Made by a program: the position numbers and the translations under genes
Notes under the pieces: model-generated
What the model saw: only the letters and a program-made list of their open reading frames with translations
What the model was told of the DNA's origin: nothing
Database searches by the model: none
Shown here: piece after piece, positions 1 through 6,200 of the stretch
Numbering within the stretch: the stretch's first letter is position 1
Layout: the number at the start of each line of letters is the position of its first letter
Assembly: GCA_019118985.1 (NCBI GenBank)
Contig: DWXX01000116.1
Span: 1 to 11,770 of the forward strand
DNA length: 11,770 nt
Reading direction: 5' to 3'
From: Candidatus Faecalibacterium faecipullorum
GTDB lineage: Bacteria > Bacillota > Clostridia > Oscillospirales > Ruminococcaceae

Positions 1-426
1 CACGTCCCCACCCAGAACCGCTTCTTCTCCGAGATCGGCCTGCCCGCCCTGATGCAGAGCTACGAGGGCCTGGTGCTGGCCATCAGCGCCGGCTCGATGA
101 ACGCCGCCCGCATCGTCTACGCCCAGCCCGAAGAACCGGGCGAAGCCACTGACCCCCTCTACTGCCGGTGGATGTCGGGCCTCGGCCTGACCGACATCAG
201 CATTTGGCCCCACTACCAGTGGGCCAAAGACCGCACCCTCGACGGCCAGCGCCTGATGGACATCGCCCTTGCCGACAGCCGGCGGCGGCCCTTCTTTGCG
301 CTGCCCGACGGCTCCTACATCCTCTGCGCCGACGGCCACGAGACCCTCTACGGCGAGGGGTGGTATTTCGGCGGCGGCCGCGTCTCCCTCGTCAACGAGG
401 AGGGCGAAGAGCTGCCCCTCTGGTAA
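1..426 (+). CDS. Peptidase S51 / type 1 glutamine amidotransferase-like protein, C-terminal part
   Basis: The gene enters from the left edge, so only the last 141 residues are visible and the start is missing. The diagnostic feature is a nucleophile elbow reading ISAGSMN, with Ser at visible residue 29. It is followed by GLGLTDISIWPHY, with His at visible residue 71. This Ser plus downstream His in a P-H-Y context is the arrangement of the dipeptidase E/cyanophycinase family (S51), which has a class-I glutamine amidotransferase-like fold with Ser in place of Cys. Family members are cytosolic and cleave Asp- or Glu-containing peptides, but many genomic members have no tested substrate. The end is typical for the family: a strand-rich tail (DGSYILCADG), then GEGWYFGGG and a short acidic terminus. 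Family assignment is good; the exact substrate is unknown. It converges on the ABC transporter operon at a shared terminator. Confidence 0.82.
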   Translation, partial: HVPTQNRFFSEIGLPALMQSYEGLVLAISAGSMNAARIVYAQPEEPGEATDPLYCRWMSGLGLTDISIWPHYQWAKDRTLDGQRLMDIALADSRRRPFFALPDGSYILCADGHETLYGEGWYFGGGRVSLVNEEGEELPLW

Positions 427-433
427 TTCCCCC

Positions 434-481
434 AAAAACAGCGCAGCCTGTATCCAGTCCGGATACAGGCTGCTTTTGTTT
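434..481. terminator. Bidirectional intrinsic terminator between convergent genes
   Basis: A perfect 13-bp stem (443-455 with 461-473) closes a 5-base loop. On the + strand it is followed by TTTTGTTT (474-481). On the - strand it is followed by a run of five T (complement of 434-438). It sits 16 bases after the stop of the S51 peptidase and 11 bases beyond the stop of the leftward ATPase gene, so it can end transcription from both sides. Confidence 0.9.
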
Positions 482-492
482 GCAGTTCGTAT

Positions 493-1248
493 TCACAGGT
501 AGTAGTAGTGCCACCCGTTTTCGGCCAGGCTGCGGCCGATCTTCACCCCGAAGGCCCGTTCCAGCGCGCCCGACTGCCAGACCTGCTCGGGGGTGCCCAA
601 GGCGGTCAGCCGCCCGCCCGCCAGCAGGGCAACCCGGTCGGCGGTCCGCAGCGCCAGGCTCAGTTCGTGGGAGACCAGCCCCACTGCCCGCCCCTCGGCG
701 GCGAGCCGCCGGGCGGTGGCCATCACCTCCAGCTGATGTTTCGGGTCCAGCCAGGTGGTGGGCTCGTCCATCAGGATGGTGGGGGCCTGCTGTGCCAGGG
801 CCATGGCCAGGTAGACCTTCTGCCGCTGCCCGCCCGAGAGGGTGTCCATCATCCGCCCCGCCAGCTCCGCCGCGCCCGCAGCCGCAAGGGCGGCGTCGGC
901 GGCGGCGTAGTCCTCCCGCCGGTACTGCCGCGGGAAGGTCAGATACGGGAACCGCCCGTGCAGCACCATCCGCCGGGCCTCGATGCGGGGCACCGGGCGG
1001 TTCTGCGGCATATAGGCGGCCCGCCGGGCGGCCTCGGCGGGGGTCAGGCTGCGCAGGTCGTCGCCGTCGCTCAGCACCCGCCCCGCCACCGGCTCCAGCA
1101 GGCCCAGCACCGTTTTCAGCAGCGTGGTCTTGCCGCAGCCGTTCGGCCCCAGCAGCACCGTCACCGCCCCCGGCTCAAAGCCGAGGGTCACATCCTGCAG
1201 CACGGCGCGGCCGCCGTACCCCGCGTCAAGGTGTACGCACTCGATCAA
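493..1248 (-). CDS. ABC transporter ATP-binding protein, FecE/BtuD type (iron-chelate/cobalamin)
   Basis: This is the cytoplasmic ATPase of the adjacent importer, 251 residues, full length for the family. Visible motifs in order are Walker A GPNGCGKT (34-41), Q-loop Gln82, the signature LSGGQ (137-141), Walker B ILMDEP (158-163) with catalytic Glu162, D-loop around 165-168, and H-loop His194. The sequence HGRFPYLTFPR after the Q-loop resembles the siderophore/cobalamin (FecE, FepC, BtuD) subgroup. The start is a TTG codon at 1248, chosen because it overlaps the upstream permease stop as TTGA and has a purine-rich GGAAAGGGGG stretch at the right distance; no ATG fits as well. It is the last gene of the five-gene leftward operon, directly before the terminator. 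The substrate cannot be read from the ATPase. Confidence 0.93.
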   Translation of the reverse strand: MIECVHLDAGYGGRAVLQDVTLGFEPGAVTVLLGPNGCGKTTLLKTVLGLLEPVAGRVLSDGDDLRSLTPAEAARRAAYMPQNRPVPRIEARRMVLHGRFPYLTFPRQYRREDYAAADAALAAAGAAELAGRMMDTLSGGQRQKVYLAMALAQQAPTILMDEPTTWLDPKHQLEVMATARRLAAEGRAVGLVSHELSLALRTADRVALLAGGRLTALGTPEQVWQSGALERAFGVKIGRSLAENGWHYYYL

Positions 1249-2243
1249 TGCCGGCCGCCCCCTTTCCGCCCCAGCAGCAGCCAGAGGAAGAAGGGCCCGC
1301 CCCCCAAGCTCAGCGCCACCCCCACCGGGATCTCATAGGGCGCAAAGAGGGTGCGGGCCGCCGTGTCGCAGACGGTCAGCAGCGCCGCCCCGCCGAACGC
1401 GCAGCCCACCACCAGAGGCAGGCTCTCCTCCCCCAGAAAGCGGCGGAGCAGATGGGGCACGATCAGCCCCACAAAGCCGATCAGCCCCCCGATGCTGACC
1501 GCCGCGCCTGCCAGCCCCGCCGCCAGCGCCAGCAGCGCCACACGCATCCGCTCCACCCGCAGGCCCAGGCTGCGGGCGGTCTCGCCCCCGAGGGCCAGCA
1601 GGTCCAGTTCGTTGGTCAGCAGCAGCACCCCCAGAAGGCATACCCCCCCGACGGCGGCCGCCGGGGCCACCCGCGCCATGGTGACCTCCCCCAGCCCGCC
1701 GACCCGGAAGTCGGTGTAGCCGTTCAGCGCGTCGGGCGCCACCGTGACCGCCAGGTCGATCACCGCCGAAAAGATGCTCGACAGCGCCGCGCCGGTCAGG
1801 ATCAGGGTCATACGGGAGGCCCCGGCCCGCCGGGCCACCCCCAGCACCAGCATCGCGCTGCCGAAGGCCCCCGCAAAGGCGGCCAGGGGGGTCAGCCCGG
1901 CCGCCGTCGGGGCGGCGGCGCAGCAGAGGGCCACCGCCGCCCCCGCCCCGGCGTTCACCCCCACCACATTCGGGGAGGCCAAAGGGTTTGCCAGCACCGT
2001 CTGGATCACCGCGCCGGCCACCGCCAGCGCCGCGCCGGCCACCATGCAGCCCGCCGTCCGGGGCAGCCGGACGTAGAGCAGGATGGCCGCCCCCGTCCCC
2101 TCGCCCCGGCCGGTCAGGGCGGCCCACAGCTCGCCCGGCGGCACCGCCGCCGCCCCCAGGCAGAGGCTGAGCGCCCCGGCCAGCACAGCCAGCAGGGCGG
2201 TCAGAGCCAGCACCCCCCGGCGGGGCAGTTTATTCTTCTCCAT
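1245..2243 (-). CDS. FecCD-family ABC transporter permease
   Basis: This is the membrane-spanning permease of a metal-chelate importer, 332 residues, the usual length for BtuC/FecD-like subunits, which carry about ten helices and work as a dimer. Characteristic family segments are visible: AGAALAVAGAVIQTVLANPL followed by ASPNVVGVNAGAG near residues 70-110, ETARSLGLRVERMR in the cytoplasmic coupling region, and GLIGFVGLIVPHLLRRFLG towards the end. The ATG at 2243 lies inside the last codons of the substrate-binding protein gene (14-base overlap) and is preceded by GGTGGAG at 7 bases. The stop overlaps the TTG start of the ATPase. Both overlaps indicate translational coupling. Only one permease gene is present, so a homodimer is expected. 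Confidence 0.94.
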   Translation of the reverse strand: MEKNKLPRRGVLALTALLAVLAGALSLCLGAAAVPPGELWAALTGRGEGTGAAILLYVRLPRTAGCMVAGAALAVAGAVIQTVLANPLASPNVVGVNAGAGAAVALCCAAAPTAAGLTPLAAFAGAFGSAMLVLGVARRAGASRMTLILTGAALSSIFSAVIDLAVTVAPDALNGYTDFRVGGLGEVTMARVAPAAAVGGVCLLGVLLLTNELDLLALGGETARSLGLRVERMRVALLALAAGLAGAAVSIGGLIGFVGLIVPHLLRRFLGEESLPLVVGCAFGGAALLTVCDTAARTLFAPYEIPVGVALSLGGGPFFLWLLLGRKGGGRH

Positions 2244-3234
2244 ACAAGATCTCCACCAGGCCGTCGTAGGCCTCGCCCCAGCGGGCGTTGGGTTTGAGGT
2301 GATAGAGGTCCTTGTCCATATAGTAGTACCGCCCGTTCCGCACGGCGGTCAGCTGCTGCCAGGCGGGGTTTGAGAGGACCAGCGCCTCCAGCTGTGCTTG
2401 GGCCGGCTCGGGGTCGGCCCCCTGCAGGACAAAGAAGATCATCTCCGGGTCGGCCGCCAGGATGGCCTCCATGCTCAGCTCTTCCAGCAGGCTGCCGTCC
2501 CGGTCGGCGATGTTGACGCAGCCGAGGTCGGCCAGCATCTCGCCCAGCACCGTCCCCTCGCTGCCCTTGGGCTTGACCACCGAGGCCGCCGCCCGGATGT
2601 AGAGGACGGTGGGCGCGTCCCGCCCTTCCAGCGCAGTCGCCGCACGGGCGCGGGCCGCCTCGATCTCCTCCGCCACCGCCGCGCCGTAGGTCTCATAGCG
2701 GTCGGGGCAGCCGGTCAGGTCGGTGCAGACCTTCAGCATCCGCAGGTAATCCTCGAAGGTGTCCACCGAGAAGAAGGCCACCTGCACCCCCGCCGCCTCC
2801 AACGTGGGCAGCATCTCCTGGTTGGAGGGGATGTTGGTGGAGGCCAGCACCAGGTCGGGGGCGCTTGCCAGCAGCGCCTCGACGCTGACCCCCATCGCCC
2901 CGCCGAGGTTCGCCGTATCCTCCTCAAGGCCGAGGTCAAAATCGCTCCATGCGTCGGAGGCTGCGGCGGTCAGGGTCTCTTGGCCGCCGGCGGTGCACCA
3001 GACGTCGGCGTAGCTGCCGGTCAGGGCGGCCACCCGCCGGGGGGCGGCGTCCAGCGTCACCTCCCGGCCCAGATCGTCGGTGAAGGTATAGAAGCCCGCC
3101 GCCTGCCCGGCCGGGGCCGGCGGGGCGGACGCGCCGCCCTGCCCGCTTTGGCCGCAGCCCGCCAGCAGCAAAGCCGCCAGCGCGCAGCACGCCGCCGCGG
3201 CAAACAGTCGTTTCAGCTTGGTCATTGCATCCAT
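2230..3234 (-). CDS. Substrate-binding lipoprotein of the iron-chelate/cobalamin ABC importer
   Basis: The predicted product is 334 residues with a lipoprotein signal: Lys/Arg near the start, a hydrophobic stretch, and lipobox LLAGC with the lipidated Cys at residue 27. A Ser/Gly/Ala/Pro-rich linker follows. The mature part starts with FTDDLGREVTL and continues with PRRVAALTGSYADVW, LLASAPDLVLAS and AGVQVAFFSVDTFEDYL. These are typical of the class-III periplasmic-binding-protein family (PF01497) that binds siderophores, haem or cobalamin on the outer face of the membrane. The reading frame is open further upstream, but the ATG at 3234 is preferred because AAAGGA lies 6 bases before it and it gives a proper signal peptide. 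It starts 16 bases after the stop of the 75-residue gene. No cobalamin riboswitch is visible in the operon, which slightly favours an iron chelate; this is inference. Confidence 0.92.
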   Translation of the reverse strand: MDAMTKLKRLFAAAACCALAALLLAGCGQSGQGGASAPPAPAGQAAGFYTFTDDLGREVTLDAAPRRVAALTGSYADVWCTAGGQETLTAAASDAWSDFDLGLEEDTANLGGAMGVSVEALLASAPDLVLASTNIPSNQEMLPTLEAAGVQVAFFSVDTFEDYLRMLKVCTDLTGCPDRYETYGAAVAEEIEAARARAATALEGRDAPTVLYIRAAASVVKPKGSEGTVLGEMLADLGCVNIADRDGSLLEELSMEAILAADPEMIFFVLQGADPEPAQAQLEALVLSNPAWQQLTAVRNGRYYYMDKDLYHLKPNARWGEAYDGLVEILYGEE

Positions 3235-3250
3235 CGCAGTTCCTTTCCCC

Positions 3251-3478
3251 TCAGAAGGGCCGCCACCCGGTGCAGTACCGGGCGTAGTCCCGGTCGGCGT
3301 TCTTGACGTAGAGGACATACTCCGCCCCGCCGTCCTTGCCCCGCCGGGCGCGGGTCTTGTAGGGCAGCCCCGCCCGGGTCAGCACCTCGATCGCGTCGTC
3401 GATGGTCTCCTTCTCCTCACTCACATCAAACTCCACCCAATGGCAGAGGAACAGCCAGAATTTCGTCAGCGCCTCCAT
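3251..3478 (-). CDS. Small hypothetical protein (75 aa) between protease and transporter genes
   Basis: No family is recognised with confidence. The 75-residue product begins with an aromatic/hydrophobic segment (MEALTKFWLFLCHWVEF) and continues with an acidic helix-like stretch, EEKETIDDAIEVLTRAGL. It then has a basic, strand-like end containing PYKTRARRGKDGG, EYVLYV and a final GWRPF. The pattern of a helix, then a loop after AGLPY, then a strand with YVKNADRDYARY is loosely reminiscent of small DUF2007-like domains, but this is weak. It is very likely a real gene: AGGAG stands 8 bases before the ATG, its start overlaps the stop of the CPBP gene by one base (TGATG), and the substrate-binding protein follows 16 bases later. 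It has no signal peptide, so a cytosolic or membrane-associated protein is expected. Confidence 0.75.
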   Translation of the reverse strand: MEALTKFWLFLCHWVEFDVSEEKETIDDAIEVLTRAGLPYKTRARRGKDGGAEYVLYVKNADRDYARYCTGWRPF

Positions 3479-4485
3479 CACAGTTCTCCTTTCCCGCTTG
3501 TCTCCCGGAAGGTTTTCGACGCCAAAAAGGGCAAAAACAGCGCCCCGAACAGCGCCAGCTGTACCAGCACGTCCCCCCAGCCGACGGTCTGCCCGCTGAT
3601 GACGGCGGCATCCCCCGCCCCGGTGTAGACCAGGATCATATTGTTGTTGAAGTAGTGCAGCAGCACCGCCGTCCAGATGTTGTTCGTCCGCATATACGCC
3701 CAGGCGAAGAACACCCCAAAGCACACGCAGGTGACCAGCTGACTGGCCACGCTCTGCAAAGCGGTGTCGGGGGCGTAGTAGAACAGGTTCAGCGGCAGGT
3801 GCCACAGCCCCCACAGCACCCCCAGCAGCAGCACGCCGCCCCGCGGCCCAAAGCGGCTTTGCAGCCGCGGCTGCAGGAAGTACCGCCAGCCGTACTCCTC
3901 CCCGAAGAAGGGCAGAAAACTGAGGAAGAAGTTCGGCACAAGCATCAGCATGGTCACCCAGGGGGCGGCGGTCATCCAGTAGGCGGCGTACCCGCCCAGC
4001 TGCCCCGCCAGCGCCATGCTGATGAAAACAGACGCCGTCCGCAGCGCAAGGAAGAGCGCCACATACCCCAGCGCCCCCGCCCCGCCGTGCCAGCGCAGCC
4101 CGGCGGCCTCCCGCACCGGCTTTTTGTGGGTCAGCAAAAGCACCCAGGCGATCACGCTCGCCGCTACGATAACGGCGCTGCACAGCACCAGCCAGTTCGC
4201 CGCCGGGGCGGCCAGCACCCCCAGGCAGCACCCCGCCATCAGCACGGTGCTTGCCAGGTAAAACCAGAAAAACCGCCGGGGCAGCGCCCCTTTCGGCCAG
4301 GTCAGCAGCAGGGCGGCCATCGCCCCCGCCGCCGGGTAGAACATCTGCGCGTTGGCAAAGGCGTCGGTGGCATACCCCGCCCGCTGCGCCATCCCCAGCG
4401 GGACGCCCATCAAAAAGGGCAGCCCAAACGCGATGAGGGCAAACGGCACAAGCTCGCGGGCCGTACAGGCAGGTTTTGTATTCAT
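3478..4485 (-). CDS. CPBP-family intramembrane glutamic endopeptidase (CAAX protease/Abi-like)
   Basis: A 335-residue polytopic membrane protein with the catalytic signature of the CPBP (Rce1-like) family. EEYGWR supplies Glu196, Glu197 and Arg201, GVLWGLWHLPL supplies His229, and LLHYFNNN supplies His277 and Asn280/281. These residues lie in C-terminal helices, as in Rce1-like proteases; the N-terminal half contributes additional hydrophobic segments. Family members cleave membrane or prenylated substrates, or handle bacteriocin-related peptides; the substrate here is unknown. An in-frame ATG also exists at 4509, but it lies only a few bases after the predicted transcription start. The ATG at 4485 has AAAGGAG 10 bases upstream and was chosen. 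It is the first gene of the operon that continues with the 75-residue protein and the metal-chelate importer, an unusual neighbour set for a CPBP protease. Confidence 0.9.
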   Translation of the reverse strand: MNTKPACTARELVPFALIAFGLPFLMGVPLGMAQRAGYATDAFANAQMFYPAAGAMAALLLTWPKGALPRRFFWFYLASTVLMAGCCLGVLAAPAANWLVLCSAVIVAASVIAWVLLLTHKKPVREAAGLRWHGGAGALGYVALFLALRTASVFISMALAGQLGGYAAYWMTAAPWVTMLMLVPNFFLSFLPFFGEEYGWRYFLQPRLQSRFGPRGGVLLLGVLWGLWHLPLNLFYYAPDTALQSVASQLVTCVCFGVFFAWAYMRTNNIWTAVLLHYFNNNMILVYTGAGDAAVISGQTVGWGDVLVQLALFGALFLPFLASKTFRETSGKGEL

Positions 4486-4523
4486 AAGCAGGCTTCTCCT
4501 TTTCAGCATATCGCTTCCCGGCT

Positions 4524-4552
4524 ATTGTACCACATCCCGCCCCCTTTGTCAC
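4524..4552 (-). promoter_or_regulatory. Sigma-A-type promoter of the CPBP/ABC importer operon
   Basis: Read on the - strand, GTGACA (4552-4547) and TACAAT (4529-4524) are separated by exactly 17 bases. Each box differs from consensus at one position. Transcription would begin near 4518, giving a leader of about 30 bases before the ATG at 4485. That leaves no room for a riboswitch. No clear Fur-like inverted repeat is seen over it. Confidence 0.8.
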
Positions 4553-4628
4553 CCGCGCGCCGCCCCGGCGCTTGTGCATTTATGCCAAAAAGCGGGCGGC
4601 ATTTTCTCCACTCTGCCGGGGTGAGATG

Positions 4629-4637
4629 TGCTATACT
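4629..4637 (+). promoter_or_regulatory. Extended -10 promoter for the 99-aa membrane protein
   Basis: TGCTATACT is an extended -10 element (TG-N-TATACT). No good -35 box is present at the normal distance, which extended -10 promoters can tolerate. Transcription would start near 4644, about 40 bases before the ATG at 4685. It is divergent from the operon promoter at 4524-4552. Confidence 0.55.
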
Positions 4638-4684
4638 GGGTGCGCAAACACCATGACAAACACGGTTCGGACAGGAGGCGCCCC

Positions 4685-4984
4685 ATGTCTCACACAACCT
4701 TTTTCCTCACACTTGCGCAGGCGGCGGTGCTGCTGGCGACGCTGTGGTATATGGCGCGGCGGGTCGGGCGGATGGAGAAGTCCGGCGTCAAGGCGGCGCT
4801 GATCTTGCTGCTGCTCGGGTCGGTCATCGGGCTGGGGCGGGGCGCCCTTTCGCTCGGCTTTCTCTGGGCGCTCTGGGTCCTGATGGCACAGGTGCCCCGC
4901 GCGCCCTCCCGCCGCTGGCAGTGGGTCGAGACTGCCGTCCTTGCCCTCTTCACCCTCGCCTTTGCCCTGCTCGGTCTGGTCTGA
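4685..4984 (+). CDS. Small integral membrane protein, unknown function (99 aa)
   Basis: No family is recognised. The 99-residue product is mostly hydrophobic. A first membrane segment lies at about residues 5-22, followed by a basic, probably cytoplasmic loop (ARRVGRMEKSGVK). A long central hydrophobic stretch at about 38-68 holds one or two passes. A second basic loop (PRAPSRRWQW) and a last segment at about 81-98 complete it. The ATG at 4685 is supported by AGGAGG six bases upstream; the frame is open earlier, but only through an unsupported GTG at 4628. It is transcribed away from the ABC operon and lies 128 bases before the C39-like peptidase gene. Only a weak AT-rich hairpin separates them, so some read-through is possible. 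Confidence 0.75.
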   Translation: MSHTTFFLTLAQAAVLLATLWYMARRVGRMEKSGVKAALILLLLGSVIGLGRGALSLGFLWALWVLMAQVPRAPSRRWQWVETAVLALFTLAFALLGLV

Positions 4985-5060
4985 CCTTGTGCACATCCCC
5001 CAAAATTTCGCCTGAAAATTCTCTGTCCCGGCGGGCGGGCTGTCACACTTTCACCATCTT

Positions 5061-5088
5061 TTGACAGTATACTTGGTTCTGGTATATT
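5061..5088 (+). promoter_or_regulatory. Strong sigma-A promoter of the secreted C39-like peptidase
   Basis: A perfect TTGACA (5061-5066) is followed after 16 bases by TATATT (5083-5088), which is also an extended -10 (TGG-TATATT from 5080). Transcription should start near 5095, close to the ATG at 5113. The leader is short, with AGAAGG as the ribosome binding site. Confidence 0.85.
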
Positions 5089-5112
5089 TTTCACCGGAAA
5101 GAAGGCCCTGTC

Positions 5113-5778
5113 ATGAAGATCGCCGCCCGTCTGCGCCGCGCTCTGCCGGCGCTGCTGCTCCTGTTCACCCTGCTGCTCGCCGCGCCGCCCCGGGCAAACG
5201 CCGCCGACCTCGCCGACTTGCACGGCATCCGGCTGCTGTCCTTCGACCCGGGGCAGATCCTCTCCATCGGCAACCAGACCCCCAGCAAGTGCAGCCTGTA
5301 CGCTTTGCGCTATGCCCGCACCATTTTGGACGGCGCAGCCTGTTCGGGCGCGGGGATGTGGTCGAACGGCGCGGTCTGGTCGGCGGCGGGCTACAGCGGC
5401 TTTGCCGGCGACCTGGAGACCTGCCTCGACAAGCTCTACGCCGAGCTTGCCGCCGGGCGCCCGGTCATCGTGCACCTCCAGAACACCACCGTCAGCGGGG
5501 TGTCCAAACACGTCAACCGCACCTCCACCGAGGAATACCACCTCACCGACGCCGGGTGGGAGGTGGTCAACTACCCCCACATCTCGACCAGCGACACCTA
5601 CGGGCATTGGGTCTGCGTGGTGGGCTTTGACCCCGCCGCCGACCCCGAAGCCCTGTCCGAGAGCGACTTTTTCGCCCTTGACCCCGCCCGCGTCTCGGCG
5701 GACGGCGCCCTTGCCCTCACCCGCCTTCTGGACGGCACCCTGTGGACCGACAACAGCCCCCTCAAGGTCGCCGGCTGA
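5113..5778 (+). CDS. Secreted C39-like papain-fold cysteine peptidase
   Basis: The product has 221 residues. An N-terminal signal peptide is clear: basic MKIAARLRR, a Leu-rich core, and a likely signal peptidase I site after ANA at residue 30. The mature part carries a papain-like arrangement. GNQTPSKCSLYAL gives a candidate oxyanion Gln55 and nucleophile Cys60 at the start of a helix. GRPVIVHLQ (about 115-123) is the usual strand, GHWVCVVGFD gives catalytic His165, and FFALDPA gives Asp190. This order (Cys, a G-R-P-V strand, then G-H-W-x-x-V-x-G) matches C39-like peptidases (PF13529 type). Such proteins act outside the membrane on peptides or cell-wall-linked material; the target is unknown. 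Several extra Cys residues (77, 104, 168) are present. The start is supported by AAGG 7 bases upstream and the promoter immediately before. Confidence 0.75.
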   Translation: MKIAARLRRALPALLLLFTLLLAAPPRANAADLADLHGIRLLSFDPGQILSIGNQTPSKCSLYALRYARTILDGAACSGAGMWSNGAVWSAAGYSGFAGDLETCLDKLYAELAAGRPVIVHLQNTTVSGVSKHVNRTSTEEYHLTDAGWEVVNYPHISTSDTYGHWVCVVGFDPAADPEALSESDFFALDPARVSADGALALTRLLDGTLWTDNSPLKVAG

Positions 5779-5808
5779 CCCGCCTTTTCTCCCCTATCCG
5801 GACAGAAA

Positions 5809-5853
5809 GCCCCGCCGCCTGCGCGCTCTGCACAGGCCGGCGGGGCATTTTTT
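5809..5853. terminator. Intrinsic terminator between C39-like peptidase and acylphosphatase genes
   Basis: A GC-rich stem pairs 5809-5821 with 5833-5846, with one bulged base, and is followed by six T (5848-5853) on the + strand. It serves the rightward peptidase gene. On the - strand the stem is followed by CTTTCT, so it may also end the convergent acylphosphatase transcript. Confidence 0.85.
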
Positions 5854-5870
5854 GTGCGTTCTGCCCGGGG

Positions 5871-6197
5871 TCAGTACCCCCGCACCGAGAACCCCCGCAG
5901 CCAGGGGTCGGGCTCGAGGTCTTTGTACCGCAGCCCGGTGATCTGGATGTACCCGCCCCGGGCGATCATGTCGAACAGCTGCCCGAAGAGGGCGGGGTCC
6001 CCCTGCACCTCGAGGGTGACGGTGCCGTCCGACTCGTTTTCCACCCAGCCGGCGAGCCCCAGCTGCCCGGCGGCGTACCGCGCCCGGTAGCGGAAGCCCA
6101 CCCCCTGCACCCGCCCCGACACCACATACCGGCGGCGTACCGTCCCCTCGGGCAGGGCGGGCGGGGTGCGGTCTTTCTCCTTCAAAAAGTTGAACAT
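5871..6197 (-). CDS. acyP: Acylphosphatase
   Basis: Small cytosolic enzyme that hydrolyses the carboxyl-phosphate bond of acyl phosphates. The product has 108 residues. Motif 1, GRVQGVGFRYR, contains the phosphate-cradle loop and catalytic Arg36. Motif 2, GWVENESDGTVTLEVQG, contains catalytic Asn54. The family core is about 90 residues; here about 20 extra, charged residues (KEKDRTPPALPEG) precede it. The ATG at 6197 is supported by AGGAG 9 bases upstream, which lies inside the end of the pyrophosphatase gene. The gap between that stop and this start is only 3 bases, so the two genes are co-transcribed and probably coupled. Confidence 0.94.
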   Translation of the reverse strand: MFNFLKEKDRTPPALPEGTVRRRYVVSGRVQGVGFRYRARYAAGQLGLAGWVENESDGTVTLEVQGDPALFGQLFDMIARGGYIQITGLRYKDLEPDPWLRGFSVRGY

Positions 6198-6200
6198 GGC

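Noticed and set aside
168..2297. A 709-codon open frame on the + strand across the ATPase and permease genes
   Set aside because: It lies antisense to two clear ABC transporter genes and is composed of low-complexity Pro/Arg/Gly/Ala stretches, as expected from the reverse strand of GC-rich coding DNA.
4486..4552. A cobalamin or other riboswitch ahead of the importer operon
   Set aside because: The promoter sits so close to the first gene that the leader is only about 30 bases, too short for any known riboswitch class.
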